64,000 bases of DNA, from assembly GCA_028691975.1 (NCBI GenBank), contig JAQUYF010000002.1, forward strand, positions 1 through 64,000, in the 5' to 3' direction. This DNA comes from Bacteroidales bacterium (GTDB lineage: Bacteria; Bacteroidota; Bacteroidia; Bacteroidales; UBA932). A program made the translations under genes and the position numbers. Under the pieces are notes generated by a model. It worked only from the letters and a program-made list of their open reading frames with translations. It made no database searches and was not told the DNA's origin. Positions 49,822-60,657 of the stretch are shown one piece after another. Numbering within the stretch: the first letter of the stretch is position 1; each line of letters begins with the position of its first letter.

Positions 49822-51819
49822 ATGCGCTTATTTTCTTGGAAAGGAGTCTTTGCGACGGCAGTGGGTCTGTTTCTGTCGGCGGCTGTGTTTGCGCAGAGCG
49901 AGGATACCGTCATTGTCCGTACTCTTGATGAGTCTCGGGTAGTGGCTACGGCAAAGCCTTCTTCTACTCTGCAAACAACTTTGGTCCAAGCTGTTGATCA
50001 TTCTGACATAGAACGACTCGGGATGCATGAGCTTTTCGAGGCGGTAAGAAGTTTCGCGGGGGTGAATATCAGGGATTATGGAGGAATTGGAGGCATCAAG
50101 ACGGTCTCTATCAGAAGTTTAGGCTCTCAACATACGGCTGTCTCTTATGACGGCCTGGCTATTTCCAATGTCCAGAGTGGACAGGTTGACCTCAGTAGAT
50201 TTTCGCTTGACAATATAGAGCAAGTCTCCCTCTCTATCGGTCAATCGGACAATATATTCCAGACAGCAAGGCTTTTTGCTTCGGCGGGGGCTTTGGAAAT
50301 TAAGACAGTGCGTCCTCAATTTGATGATGCTCCTGTTAACATTGCCATGAAAATGAGGTTCGCTTCATTCGGGACATATAATCCATATTTAATGTATCAG
50401 CAGAGGCTTGGCCGCAAATGGGCCATGAGCATCAATGGAGATTGGCTGACATCTAAAGGGGAATATCCTTTTGTTCAGCAGAATGGCTCGGCGACAACAA
50501 CACTCATTCGAAAGAATGGGGATGTGAATAATGTCAGGGGGGATGTAAATCTTTACGGAGACTTCGGCAGAAAAGGCACTCTTACTCTGAAGGGCAATTA
50601 CTACTATTCGGAGCGCGGTCTGCCTGGTTCAGTAGTCCTTTATAATGAGGATGCAAGAGAACGTTTGTGGGACAGAAATGCCTTTGCGCAAGCCAGATAC
50701 GAGGTCTCTCTCGGCGAGAAATGGGCATTGCAGAGCAGTCTGAAGTACAGCTATGCGTGGAACAGATATATGGATTTCAATGAAAAATATGCAGGCGGGC
50801 AGGTGGAGGATCTGTACACTCAGCACGAGTATTACGGCTCGGTTGCCACTCGATATCAATTGTCTGAAAAGATTCATTTTACTTTGGCTGAAGATCTGTT
50901 TCTAAACACATTGGACTCATCCATACCTGAATGTCCATTCCCCTCAAGGTGGACATCTCTGACAGCACTGGCAGGACAGTACAAAGACGCGAGACTTACT
51001 CTGACAGGAAGTTTATTGGGAACCATGACTTCCGAAAAAGTCAAAACAGGGACAGCAGCTCCCTCACGGCAACGCCTCTCACCAGCCCTCAGTTTGTCTT
51101 ATAAAATATTTTCCGACAGGAATATAAGAGTCAGAGTATCCTATAAAAATGTATATCGTATCCCTACATTTAATGACCTGTATTACAACCGTGTCGGGAA
51201 TGTCAATCTGAAACCGGAACGGGCATCACAATACAATCTCGGCGTAACCTGGAGCGGGCAGGCAGTTGTAATAGATTATGCGAACATTAGCGTGGATGGC
51301 TATTATAATAGAGTGAAAGACAAGATAGTCGCTATCCCTACACTATTTATCTGGAAGATGATGAATATGGGAGAGGTAGCAATTGCCGGTACGGACATCA
51401 ATCTATCTGCAACGAAACGGTTTGGATCAGATATGGAACTGATTCTATCCGGCAACTATTCCTATCAATATGCGGTAAATGTATCGGATCCCGAATCAAA
51501 GACATATAAACATCAGATACCTTATACGCCGCGTCATTCAGGTAATGTAAATCTCTCATGGATAAACAGATGGGTGAATGTGGGATATCTGCTTACAATG
51601 GTGGGAGACAGATATGCTTTGCCACAAAATATTGAGGCGAACAGAATAGACGGCTATGCGGAACACACGTTCTCATTCAACCGTACTTTTGAGTTTTGGG
51701 GCATTGATTTGCGGCTGCAGGCAGAGGTTATCAATCTGACCGACTGCATGTACGATGTGATTCAGTACTACCCGATGCCGGGAAGGAATTACAGATTGAC
51801 AATACAAATTAAATTTTAA
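49822..51819 (+). CDS. BtuB-like TonB-dependent cobalamin receptor
   Basis: Plug GIGGIKTVSIRSLGSQHTAVSYDGLAISNVQSGQVDLSRF; downstream of riboswitch. Confidence 0.88.
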   Translation: MRLFSWKGVFATAVGLFLSAAVFAQSEDTVIVRTLDESRVVATAKPSSTLQTTLVQAVDHSDIERLGMHELFEAVRSFAGVNIRDYGGIGGIKTVSIRSLGSQHTAVSYDGLAISNVQSGQVDLSRFSLDNIEQVSLSIGQSDNIFQTARLFASAGALEIKTVRPQFDDAPVNIAMKMRFASFGTYNPYLMYQQRLGRKWAMSINGDWLTSKGEYPFVQQNGSATTTLIRKNGDVNNVRGDVNLYGDFGRKGTLTLKGNYYYSERGLPGSVVLYNEDARERLWDRNAFAQARYEVSLGEKWALQSSLKYSYAWNRYMDFNEKYAGGQVEDLYTQHEYYGSVATRYQLSEKIHFTLAEDLFLNTLDSSIPECPFPSRWTSLTALAGQYKDARLTLTGSLLGTMTSEKVKTGTAAPSRQRLSPALSLSYKIFSDRNIRVRVSYKNVYRIPTFNDLYYNRVGNVNLKPERASQYNLGVTWSGQAVVIDYANISVDGYYNRVKDKIVAIPTLFIWKMMNMGEVAIAGTDINLSATKRFGSDMELILSGNYSYQYAVNVSDPESKTYKHQIPYTPRHSGNVNLSWINRWVNVGYLLTMVGDRYALPQNIEANRIDGYAEHTFSFNRTFEFWGIDLRLQAEVINLTDCMYDVIQYYPMPGRNYRLTIQIKF

Positions 51820-51830
51820 AGCATAAATTT

Positions 51831-52898
51831 ATGAAGAAAACCTTTTTATTAACAGCTATGATTTGCGCAAGCATTCTATTTGTTTCTTGTGAAAAAGAAC
51901 CTAACATTGACCCTGAAGTTCCTGAAGCTACAACGGGTGTTTTTGTACTCAACAGCGGCAACTTCGGTTCAAATGATGCTTCTTTGGCACAGTACAATCC
52001 CGACACTAAAGTCGTCACTTACGGAGTGTTCCAATCGGTAAATGGACAGAAATTGGGAGATACCGCTCAGGATATGCTTATTTACGGCAGTAAAATGTAT
52101 ATTGCCGTTTACAATTCGGGTGTTATTTTTGTGACCGACCGCTCAGGAAAGATATTGAAAGAGATTAAGGAAGAGGGACGTTCGCCACGATACTTTACTA
52201 CATACAAGGGCAATGTCTTTGTTACATATTACGAAGGCTATCTTGCCAAAATTGACACAACATCTCTCTCTGTAATGGCTTCCGTTAAGGTAGGAGACAA
52301 TCCTGAGCAGGTAAAAGCCGCCAACGGCAAACTTTATGTTGCAAATTCAGGCGGGATGCATTACCCGAATTACGGCAAGACGGTATCTGTAGTCAATCCT
52401 GCAGTAATGGCCGTAACCAAAACCTTGTCGGTTGTTGATAATCCGGCTAATATTGAAGTTGACAGTAAGGGAGATGTTTATTTAGTATCACTTGGCAATT
52501 ATGCGGATATCTTAGGTACATTGCAAAAAATAGATTCTCAAACAGATGTGGTAACAACGGTTAGCAACCTTCCTGTGTCATTTATCACAATGGGATTGAA
52601 TGACAAAATATATTTTGTCAGCTCTCAATATGATGCTTCATGGAATCTGATTGCCGATTACTATGTATATGACGCTCTCACCGAAACGGTCACAGGTAAG
52701 TTTATTACCGATGGTACATCTGTTTCCGGCCCATATTCAATAACTGCCGATCCTGTAACCGGCAATGTGTATTTGGGAACATCGGATTATGTTTCCACAG
52801 GAGATATGTATATCTTCTCTGCAAACGGAGTACTGATTAACAAGTTTGACACCGGCGGAATCAACCCGATAGGTTGTTATTTTGTAACAAATAAGTAG
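51831..52898 (+). CDS. YncE/DUF5074-like beta-propeller lipoprotein
   Basis: Lipobox FVSCE; repeated propeller-like segments. Confidence 0.75.
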   Translation: MKKTFLLTAMICASILFVSCEKEPNIDPEVPEATTGVFVLNSGNFGSNDASLAQYNPDTKVVTYGVFQSVNGQKLGDTAQDMLIYGSKMYIAVYNSGVIFVTDRSGKILKEIKEEGRSPRYFTTYKGNVFVTYYEGYLAKIDTTSLSVMASVKVGDNPEQVKAANGKLYVANSGGMHYPNYGKTVSVVNPAVMAVTKTLSVVDNPANIEVDSKGDVYLVSLGNYADILGTLQKIDSQTDVVTTVSNLPVSFITMGLNDKIYFVSSQYDASWNLIADYYVYDALTETVTGKFITDGTSVSGPYSITADPVTGNVYLGTSDYVSTGDMYIFSANGVLINKFDTGGINPIGCYFVTNK

Positions 52899-52902
52899 CA
52901 AT

Positions 52903-54033
52903 TTGAAACAGAAATGCATTAAAATAGTTTTTTGGGTAGTTGCGGTTATTCTCGGTTCCTGCTCCGGCGGGGGCCGGGAATCAACCGTTTTGCAACCTCT
53001 GAAACAGGATAGTCTCTACTATGCAAGGGGCCTACAGATAGCTTATTATCAGGACTATACAAAAGTAGACATAAGGGATCCATGGGATACTTCAAAGATA
53101 AGAGACAGTTACATTCTGGTTGACAGGCAAAAACAACTTCCTGAGGGACTGCCTGAAGGGATCGTCATTAGAACTCCACTTGAACGGGTGGCTTCTTATA
53201 CTTCTGTACATGTTTCAGTACTGGAACAATTAAGATCTTTGGATGTTGTTGTAGGAGTTTGTGAACCACAGTACGTCACATCTAAAGAGGTTCTCGAGAG
53301 AATAGCTTCAGGCCGTATAGCCAATATAGGAGAGGCAACTGCTCCCAATTTAGAAAGAATCATTGACCTGCATTGTGATGCAATCATCGCTTCGCCCTAT
53401 GAAAACAGCGGTTACGGCGCTGCCGAAAAGTTGGGAATACCGATAATCGAGGCTGCCGATTATATGGAAAATCATCCGTTGGGAAGGACTGAATGGGTGC
53501 GTTTCTTCGGTCTGCTTGTGGGAAAGAGAGAGTTGGCAGATTCCCTTTTTTTTGCCACAATGAACAGATACAATGAATTGAAACGTAAAGCAGAAGCCAT
53601 ACTGGAGAAGCCTACAGTGCTGCTTGAAAGAAAGTATGGCTCCTCGTGGCTTATCCCTCCGGGAGACAGTTATGTAGCCACAATGCACAAAGATGCGGGA
53701 GGTGATTACATCTTCAAAGATCATACGGGGGCTGAAAGCACCCCAATCTCAATAGAGATTGTGATAGATAAGGCCATCCATGCGGACTATTGGCTTTTTA
53801 AGGAGAGTTCAAGCGGTGGAACCACCTATGAAGAATTGGGAAGAGATACTCCGATTTATAAAAATTTCGACGCCTTCAAAAATAGAAAAATCTATATCTG
53901 CTGTACAGTGGGAACTCCTTACTATGATGATATTACGATCCATCCGGACTGGATATTGGGAGACTTTATTCACATTTATCATCCGGAGCTTTTACCGGAT
54001 TATCAGCCGAGGTACTATTTCAAGCTTGAGTAG
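52903..54033 (+). CDS. BtuF-like ABC substrate-binding lipoprotein
   Basis: GSCSGGG lipobox; VGVCEPQYV; PNLERIIDLHCDAIIASPYENSGYGAAEKLGIPIIEAADYMENHPLGRTEWVRFFG. Confidence 0.85.
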   Translation: MKQKCIKIVFWVVAVILGSCSGGGRESTVLQPLKQDSLYYARGLQIAYYQDYTKVDIRDPWDTSKIRDSYILVDRQKQLPEGLPEGIVIRTPLERVASYTSVHVSVLEQLRSLDVVVGVCEPQYVTSKEVLERIASGRIANIGEATAPNLERIIDLHCDAIIASPYENSGYGAAEKLGIPIIEAADYMENHPLGRTEWVRFFGLLVGKRELADSLFFATMNRYNELKRKAEAILEKPTVLLERKYGSSWLIPPGDSYVATMHKDAGGDYIFKDHTGAESTPISIEIVIDKAIHADYWLFKESSSGGTTYEELGRDTPIYKNFDAFKNRKIYICCTVGTPYYDDITIHPDWILGDFIHIYHPELLPDYQPRYYFKLE

Positions 54034-54797
54034 ATACTGCCTTGCGGATTAATTTTAAGGTTGAAATACCTTTCGAAAGCACCATCGGCAATCAGTTCCT
54101 GAGGGGAGCCGCAAGTTAACGGATCCTGCGAGTTGAGAAGCCAGATGAGGTCCGAGGTTCTGAGGGCAAGGTCCAGGTCATGAGTGGATAGGAGAATAGA
54201 TTTCCCCTGATTATGAGCGAGATTGCCAAGTAGTTGCATGGTCTCTATCTTGCTCGACACGTCCAAAAATGCGGTTGGCTCGTCCAATATTATTATCGGA
54301 CACTCCTGAGCGAGTGCTTTGGCGATAAATGCTTTCTGTCGCTCACCATCGCTCAATTCGGCTATATATCTGTCTGCCTTGTCTATAATACCCACTGCGT
54401 CAAGAGATTGAGCTATAACCGAGTGGTCTTTTTCTTTTAACTGCCCGAAAAAATCGGTATGCGGATATCTGCCCAGTGAGACAAGTTCATAGACGGAAAT
54501 GCCTCCGGCTGAAGTTTTTTCCGTCAGGACAACCCCTACAAGTGTAGAAAGTTCACCTCGAGAATAGGAGGAGAGAGGTCTTCCCTTCAATAATATTTCT
54601 CCGCCAAGCGGCTTCTGAAAACCGCATAATGTCTTAAGCAGAGTAGATTTGCCGCAGCCGTTGAGCCCGAGCAGGCAAGTCACTTCTCCTGCATGGAGAC
54701 GTAGATCCAAAGAGGCGTGTACAACCTTCCTTTTACCCCGTGTGAGGGGATATCCTATCGAAAGATTTTGCGCAGCAATGGTAATCTCTTTGCTCAT
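54015..54797 (-). CDS. BtuD/FecE-like ABC ATPase
   Basis: GLNGCGKSTLLKTLCG; LSDGERQKAFIAKALAQE. Confidence 0.9.
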   Translation of the reverse strand: MSKEITIAAQNLSIGYPLTRGKRKVVHASLDLRLHAGEVTCLLGLNGCGKSTLLKTLCGFQKPLGGEILLKGRPLSSYSRGELSTLVGVVLTEKTSAGGISVYELVSLGRYPHTDFFGQLKEKDHSVIAQSLDAVGIIDKADRYIAELSDGERQKAFIAKALAQECPIIILDEPTAFLDVSSKIETMQLLGNLAHNQGKSILLSTHDLDLALRTSDLIWLLNSQDPLTCGSPQELIADGAFERYFNLKINPQGSIYSSLK

Positions 54798-54799
54798 GA

Positions 54800-55804
54800 T
54801 CAGTTAAAATATTGAATATTCTTGCGGTTGACGATAACGTAAATTATAATAGGCGCTCCGATAATAGGAGTGATGGCGTTTAGAGGAAGGATGGCGTTGC
54901 TGCCGGGTATAATGGTAAGCATATTGCACAGCAGTGCGATGCAGCTGCCTGAAAGGATGGTAACAGGAACGAGCTGTTTATGGTTTGAGGTGCCAAGCAG
55001 CAGCCTTGCTATATGAGGTACGGCCAGGCCGACAAATGAGATTGGGCCGCAAAATGCGGTAGTCGCAGCTGTCAGAACCCCTGTGCAGAGCAGGATGATA
55101 ATACGTGTCCTCTTAATCTTGACGCCAAGATTTGATGCATAATAATCACCCAAAAGGAGGGCGTTTAACGGCTTAATCAGTAAAAGAGAGACAATGATTC
55201 CCGCAATGGCAAAAGAGGCGAAATATGGCAGTTTTTCAACAGAAACACCGGAAAAATCTCCCATTCCCCACATAACATATTGATGGACTTTGTCCGCAGA
55301 GGCGTGATAGTTGAGTATAGAGATGACGGAGGAGGCGAGATAACCTATCATAATGCCGATAATCAGAAGCATTACGTTGCTGTGTACTTTCCTTGAAAAG
55401 AGAATAATGACAATAAGTACAACAAAGGCTCCCACAAAAGCTGCAAAAATAGTTGTCAGATAGCTTCCGGCCGAGAAATAAATCATGACCAGCGCGACCC
55501 CCAGATTTGCACCGTCGCTGATACCGAGGATGGATGGGCCTGCAAGTGGATTTTTGAACAGAGTTTGAAGTAACAGACCACTGACCGCAAGGGATGCACC
55601 GGCAAGGATGGCTGTGATCGCCTGAGGCAGACGGGACTGGAGTACAATTTGTGTCCATGTCGCTTTCTCGGAGGCTCCGCCACCAAAAAGAATGTTAAAA
55701 ACCGAACGCAGCGGAATCTGCACTGCGCCATACACAAGATTGCCTGCGAAAAGCAGCAGGACACAGAGAATCAAAACAGTGTATGTAGCGGTGTGTTTAC
55801 GCAT
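54800..55804 (-). CDS. BtuC/FecCD-like ABC permease
   Basis: RLPQAITAILAGASLAVSGLLLQTLFKNPLAGPSILGISDGANLG. Confidence 0.92.
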   Translation of the reverse strand: MRKHTATYTVLILCVLLLFAGNLVYGAVQIPLRSVFNILFGGGASEKATWTQIVLQSRLPQAITAILAGASLAVSGLLLQTLFKNPLAGPSILGISDGANLGVALVMIYFSAGSYLTTIFAAFVGAFVVLIVIILFSRKVHSNVMLLIIGIMIGYLASSVISILNYHASADKVHQYVMWGMGDFSGVSVEKLPYFASFAIAGIIVSLLLIKPLNALLLGDYYASNLGVKIKRTRIIILLCTGVLTAATTAFCGPISFVGLAVPHIARLLLGTSNHKQLVPVTILSGSCIALLCNMLTIIPGSNAILPLNAITPIIGAPIIIYVIVNRKNIQYFN

Positions 55805-55822
55805 ATCATTGCCAATAATTTG

Positions 55823-56293
55823 TCAAAAGTGCTTTTGTCGGAACTTATAAGTAATGTCGGTCATTGAGCCGTCTGCGGCCACACAATATAAACGCTGATT
55901 AGTAGTGGGGCTCTTCAATCCTCCAAGCTCTTCGACATAGTTGCCTATCTTGACAAAATCAAACGGAGAGGTATTGAAATTCTCAGGAAAAACTTCAGCT
56001 CCCGAATACCATGCGGTTTTGACAGCGTATCTCTTTTTGATAAACAGGGCAAGCCGCATAACTTCATACGGATTGGCGTCTCCACCCATAAAACAGAAAC
56101 AGGTGATATCTGCTCCGTATCTGTCAAACAAAGCGGAGATAGAGCGTTCGTCCAAAGGGTCACCGATATCCTGCCTCAAGTGGGCACTGTGACATCCCGG
56201 ACAGTTGTTTGGGCATCCTGTAATATTGACGGCAAGGGTTACTTCATCCGGTATTTCCTGAAAGACAATATCGTAATTATAGTACTTTAACAT
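55823..56293 (-). CDS. nrdG: Anaerobic RNR activating protein
   Basis: NITGCPNNCPGCHSAHLR radical SAM motif; adjacent to nrdD. Confidence 0.88.
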   Translation of the reverse strand: MLKYYNYDIVFQEIPDEVTLAVNITGCPNNCPGCHSAHLRQDIGDPLDERSISALFDRYGADITCFCFMGGDANPYEVMRLALFIKKRYAVKTAWYSGAEVFPENFNTSPFDFVKIGNYVEELGGLKSPTTNQRLYCVAADGSMTDITYKFRQKHF

Positions 56294-58386
56294 TAACTGA
56301 CTTTCTCATAATATCGTCTGGCAGCTTCTTTCTGTCGTGCCTCCGAGAAGCTGCTGACGCGTTTCATATAACCGATAACACGTGTAAGATAATCGATGTT
56401 GTGGCTATGGCATTTAGGGCACTCTTTGAGATACCTCTTGTCAATATTTCCGCAGTCGTTGCAAATGGTGTTAGGGATATTGAAAGTAAAGTAGTTACAC
56501 CCTTCTTTTGCGGCTACCCGCAAAATTTGGCGGTACTGATCTTTACTCAAATGCTCTTCCAAATTCATGTGGAGAGCGGATCCGCCTGTCAGATGCTCAA
56601 TATATTTACTGCCATGCAAACGGAACTTATCCAGAATGTTGAGGGATTCATCTTCTACGATGTAGAAATAACTGTTGTAGCAGTCACGAGGCACAAAATA
56701 GCCATCCTCCCGATCCCATTTGGCGTGCTTAACACCCACGTTTTCGGCAGGAATCATCTCACAGTTAAACATTACGTCTTTAGTCCTGTACTTTTTGTTG
56801 TAGGTCTCGACGAGTCCGAGTACACTCTGTACAAATTTGGTGTAATCCTCGTTGTCCGTAATCCTGATTCCCAAAAATTCGGCAGATTCTACAAGTCCGT
56901 TAACTCCTATGGTCAGATATTGACGGCTCATATTAATATACCCTGCATCAAACAGAGGAAGCATACCTTTTCTGCAAAGGTCCTTGAGATTTTCGTTGTA
57001 TGCAAGCTGCACTTTGTGTACCAGGTCGACAATTTCCTCAAGATACTGTAAGTATGGAATATGCTCTTTGACGGCAAATTGTATGCATCGGTTGAGGTTG
57101 ATGGTCAATACACTCTTGCTGCCCGTGGATACACCTCCGGCTCCAAGCGTATAACTGAACCCGTTGTCCTGAATCTCGTTGCGCAAGCGGCAGCAGCTAC
57201 TCAGCGAGTCGGCATTGTCACTCATATAAGTAAAGAAAGAGTGGCCCTCAGAGTACATTTGAGCGGTAAAGTCTCCGTATTCCTTATCTTTAACATCACC
57301 ATCTTTGGTCAGTAGAGCCATTGTCTCAACAGGGAATGTCAGTAAAGACTTTGTTCTCTCTTTGTTGAACCATTTCATGAAACGCTTCTGTAGCCATGAA
57401 AGTGAATCCCAATGAGGTTTGCTTCCGTCAGGGAACACAAATTCTCCGAAGAGACTTTCAAAGTAGTAGCGGTCATAATATGCTATATTCCAAAACACTG
57501 CCTGAAAGTTACGCGCACCTGTAGGTTGGTTGATGGAGTAAACAATCTGTTCAAAGCAGTCGGTGATAACTTTATCGATAGTTCTGTGTTTGTTGGACAG
57601 ATCAACGACCTTATCGGCCTCTTTATAATACTCGTTGCCATACTCCAGCCCCACAAAGTAATTCATATACATCAAAAATTCCGGAGTGGCACAGGCACCG
57701 CTAAGCATACTCGACACGATGAAGACCAGGTTGACGAAGCCACCGCAGAAAGACTTGAGGTTGGTCGGTTTTGTGGAATTGCCGCCTACTGAAATGGTTC
57801 CATTCAAAAGCCATGGATACATCGTAATACTTGCACAGTAGTTGGCAAGACTTGTCTCGTCATTTTTATAGATAAAATGTGAGGTCAGATAGTTGATATA
57901 TTTATCCGACAACTCCTTTCCAAACATATCTTTAATTCTGTCCGTAAGCATACGTCTGTTGAGGCGGATAAAGTTGGCCTTTGGAAGCTCCCCGATAAGA
58001 GTAGCAATATTTTTCTGCTCAACATTGGCATTTGCATCATACTTACTGCCGGAGGCAGGATTGGATGCATTACAGTAATTCATCAAAAAGTTGAGTCGAT
58101 CTCTTACTTCGCGATCTTCCAGGTGGCGCTGTCTGTAGAGCATGAAAGACTTCGCAACTGCAAAGTATCGTTCTGACATAAGTGAAACTTCTATCTGATT
58201 TTGAATCTCCTCTACATGCATTCCTGAGGAAATACTTACACGGCTCAAGATGCCTGTGATGATCTCCTCCGTAGCGAAAGTGCCGGAGGCTAAAAAGGCT
58301 TTCCTTATGGCATTTTTTATCTTGTCGATAGAAAACGGGACTCTCTTGCCGTCTCTTTTAATGATGTACAGTTCTGTGCTTTCCAT
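56293..58386 (-). CDS. nrdD: Anaerobic ribonucleoside-triphosphate reductase
   Basis: ATP-cone N-terminus; CNDCGNIDKRYLKECPKCHS zinc site; RVIGYM glycyl-radical loop. Confidence 0.95.
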   Translation of the reverse strand: MESTELYIIKRDGKRVPFSIDKIKNAIRKAFLASGTFATEEIITGILSRVSISSGMHVEEIQNQIEVSLMSERYFAVAKSFMLYRQRHLEDREVRDRLNFLMNYCNASNPASGSKYDANANVEQKNIATLIGELPKANFIRLNRRMLTDRIKDMFGKELSDKYINYLTSHFIYKNDETSLANYCASITMYPWLLNGTISVGGNSTKPTNLKSFCGGFVNLVFIVSSMLSGACATPEFLMYMNYFVGLEYGNEYYKEADKVVDLSNKHRTIDKVITDCFEQIVYSINQPTGARNFQAVFWNIAYYDRYYFESLFGEFVFPDGSKPHWDSLSWLQKRFMKWFNKERTKSLLTFPVETMALLTKDGDVKDKEYGDFTAQMYSEGHSFFTYMSDNADSLSSCCRLRNEIQDNGFSYTLGAGGVSTGSKSVLTINLNRCIQFAVKEHIPYLQYLEEIVDLVHKVQLAYNENLKDLCRKGMLPLFDAGYINMSRQYLTIGVNGLVESAEFLGIRITDNEDYTKFVQSVLGLVETYNKKYRTKDVMFNCEMIPAENVGVKHAKWDREDGYFVPRDCYNSYFYIVEDESLNILDKFRLHGSKYIEHLTGGSALHMNLEEHLSKDQYRQILRVAAKEGCNYFTFNIPNTICNDCGNIDKRYLKECPKCHSHNIDYLTRVIGYMKRVSSFSEARQKEAARRYYEKVS

Positions 58387-58619
58387 ATTAACAATCGATT
58401 AGTTATAGTACAAACACCCATACAGGCCTCATTTTGAGGGCCAATGCCCCAAGTAAATGAAACTTGATATAAGGTTAAATCCCAACAAAGTTAAAAGCAG
58501 ACTGCCTGAAATATGTAGATAAAATTTTTAAGTTATCAACAGGTTATGAGCAATTGCGGCGAGATAGCTTTCTGAGTGATATTTGCACAATCTCGAAGAG
58601 GTTGCTACCTTTGCCGCCG

Positions 58620-60227
58620 ATGATAGATAATTTTGAAGAACTCGGGCTCAACCCCGAATTGGTTAGTGCTGTGACGGAGCTTGGATTTGAAAAGCCTACT
58701 CCTGTCCAGGAAACGGTGATTCCCAAGCAATTGGATGAAGATGGAGATATTGTATGCCTTGCCCAGACAGGTACTGGTAAAACGGCGGCATTCGGACTTC
58801 CTCTGATTCAGACGATGAATCAGGACTCTTTGGATACTCAGGTTTTGATTTTGTGTCCAACTCGTGAACTCTGCCGTCAGATCTCCGATGATCTGAACAG
58901 CTATGCAAAATATTCCAAAGGCTTTAAATTGGTTGCGGTCTATGGCGGCAGCAATATTGAACAGCAGATAAGAAGTCTGCGCAAAGGCGCAAATGTGATT
59001 GTGGCAACTCCGGGTAGAATGGTCGATCTGATTGAGCGCAAAGTGGCAGATCTGTCGCTTGTCAACAGGCTGATTTTAGATGAGGCGGATGAGATGTTGA
59101 ATATGGGCTTTAAAGAGGAGCTGGATGCCATAGTGAGTCACTGTCCGGAAAACAGGAGAACGTTGCTGTTTTCGGCAACTTTGCCGTCAGAGGTGGAGGG
59201 GATAGCGAAAAAGTACATGTACAGGCCTGAGATTATAACGATTGGCAAGAGAAATCAGGGTGCGGAAAATGTGAAGCACTATTTTTACTTAGTAGAGGCT
59301 AAAAACAGATATCTCGCGCTCAAACGAATAGTAGACTTTAACCCGCACATATACGGAATCGTATTTTGCCGGACACGGCAGGAAACACAGGAGATAGCAG
59401 ACTCCCTGATCAGGGACGGATACAATGCCGAAGCTCTGCATGGGGAACTGTCTCAAACACAGAGGGATTGGGTGATGTCTCGCTTTCGTAACAAGACCCT
59501 GTCGCTGCTTGTGGCAACAGATGTGGCAGCTCGCGGAATTGATGTGAGCGACCTGACTCACGTAATCAATTACAATCTGCCGGATGAGCCTGAACAATAT
59601 ACTCACAGAAGCGGCAGGACGGGACGTGCCGACAAAACAGGTATATCTATTGCAATTATCAATACTCGTGAGAAGTCCAAGATTAAGCGGATTGAAAAGA
59701 TTCTCGGAAAAACATTTGCGCAAGCGAAAGTGCCTACCGGTAAAGAAGTTTGTTCAAAGCAGCTCTTTAATCTGATAGATCAGATTGAAAACACCGAAGT
59801 GAAAGAAGAAATAAATGAGTACATGAGCGTTGTGGAGAGCAAATGGTCATATCTGAGCAAAGAAGATATCATCCGTCGGGTACTCTCAATTGAATTTAAC
59901 AGATTCCTGGAATACTATAAACATGCTCCTGATCTGAATGTTCCGGAAGGACCTGTCAAGAGCGAAGAAAAAGTGCAGAAAGCTAAAGATCCGGAGAAGG
60001 GCTATACGTGGATCAGGCTCAATACAGGAACAAGACGAGGCATCACACCTCGTCAAATAATTCGTCTTATGACCGCATGCGGTCTTGGAAAAAAGGGAAT
60101 TGGCAGAATAGAACTTTATAATGATTTCACCCTCATTGAAGTGAGTTCGCGGGCGGCAAATACCATCGCCGAGCAGTTAAACGGCTCTTCTTACAGAGGA
60201 AAGCGGCTTGTTGCTCAGGTAGGGTAG
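58620..60227 (+). CDS. DEAD-box RNA helicase with DbpA-like RNA-binding C-domain
   Basis: AQTGTGKTAAFGLPLI; LDEADEMLNMGF; HRSGRTGRADKTG. Confidence 0.93.
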   Translation: MIDNFEELGLNPELVSAVTELGFEKPTPVQETVIPKQLDEDGDIVCLAQTGTGKTAAFGLPLIQTMNQDSLDTQVLILCPTRELCRQISDDLNSYAKYSKGFKLVAVYGGSNIEQQIRSLRKGANVIVATPGRMVDLIERKVADLSLVNRLILDEADEMLNMGFKEELDAIVSHCPENRRTLLFSATLPSEVEGIAKKYMYRPEIITIGKRNQGAENVKHYFYLVEAKNRYLALKRIVDFNPHIYGIVFCRTRQETQEIADSLIRDGYNAEALHGELSQTQRDWVMSRFRNKTLSLLVATDVAARGIDVSDLTHVINYNLPDEPEQYTHRSGRTGRADKTGISIAIINTREKSKIKRIEKILGKTFAQAKVPTGKEVCSKQLFNLIDQIENTEVKEEINEYMSVVESKWSYLSKEDIIRRVLSIEFNRFLEYYKHAPDLNVPEGPVKSEEKVQKAKDPEKGYTWIRLNTGTRRGITPRQIIRLMTACGLGKKGIGRIELYNDFTLIEVSSRAANTIAEQLNGSSYRGKRLVAQVG

Positions 60228-60311
60228 CGAACAGAAAAAAGCGATTCGTTGCTCAGGTAGGACAATGAGCATAGGAAAGCGACCTGTTGCTCAAGTAGGG
60301 CGGTGAGACAG
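60198..60311 (+). repeat. 38-bp tandem repeat, 3 copies, beginning inside the 3' end of the helicase gene
   Basis: TTGCTCAGGTAGG / TTGCTCAGGTAGG / TTGCTCAAGTAGG start at 60211, 60249 and 60287. Confidence 0.8.
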
Positions 60312-60319
60312 TTATAGCC

Positions 60320-60646
60320 TTACAACTCTACCACTTCAGCTTCAGGAGCGTTTTTCATTACGGAAGCAATACCGTTGTTTCTTGTAACCTCTGAAGAGTA
60401 CATCTGGCTCTGTCCGACAACTTGGCCGTTGGTTGCTTTCAGATTGAAGAAAGGCTTGCCGTTTTTAGCTATTTCTTTAGCGAAATGAGCTTCTACCGCA
60501 CTATTTTTCTTAACTGATTCAACTCCTTTCAGGCATGCATCTTTGGTTTTGTAACCTTCACTTGTAAGGATAATTTCACCGTTGGATGCTTTTAGATTAA
60601 ATTGGAATTCTCCGTTTTTTCTTGTTGAAATTTCAAATTTTGCCAT
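60320..60646 (-). CDS. YegP/DUF1508-family protein (two repeats)
   Basis: KNGEFQFNLKASNGEIILTSEGYKTKDACLKGVESVKKN duplicated. Confidence 0.92.
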   Translation of the reverse strand: MAKFEISTRKNGEFQFNLKASNGEIILTSEGYKTKDACLKGVESVKKNSAVEAHFAKEIAKNGKPFFNLKATNGQVVGQSQMYSSEVTRNNGIASVMKNAPEAEVVEL

Positions 60647-60657
60647 GATAATTATTT

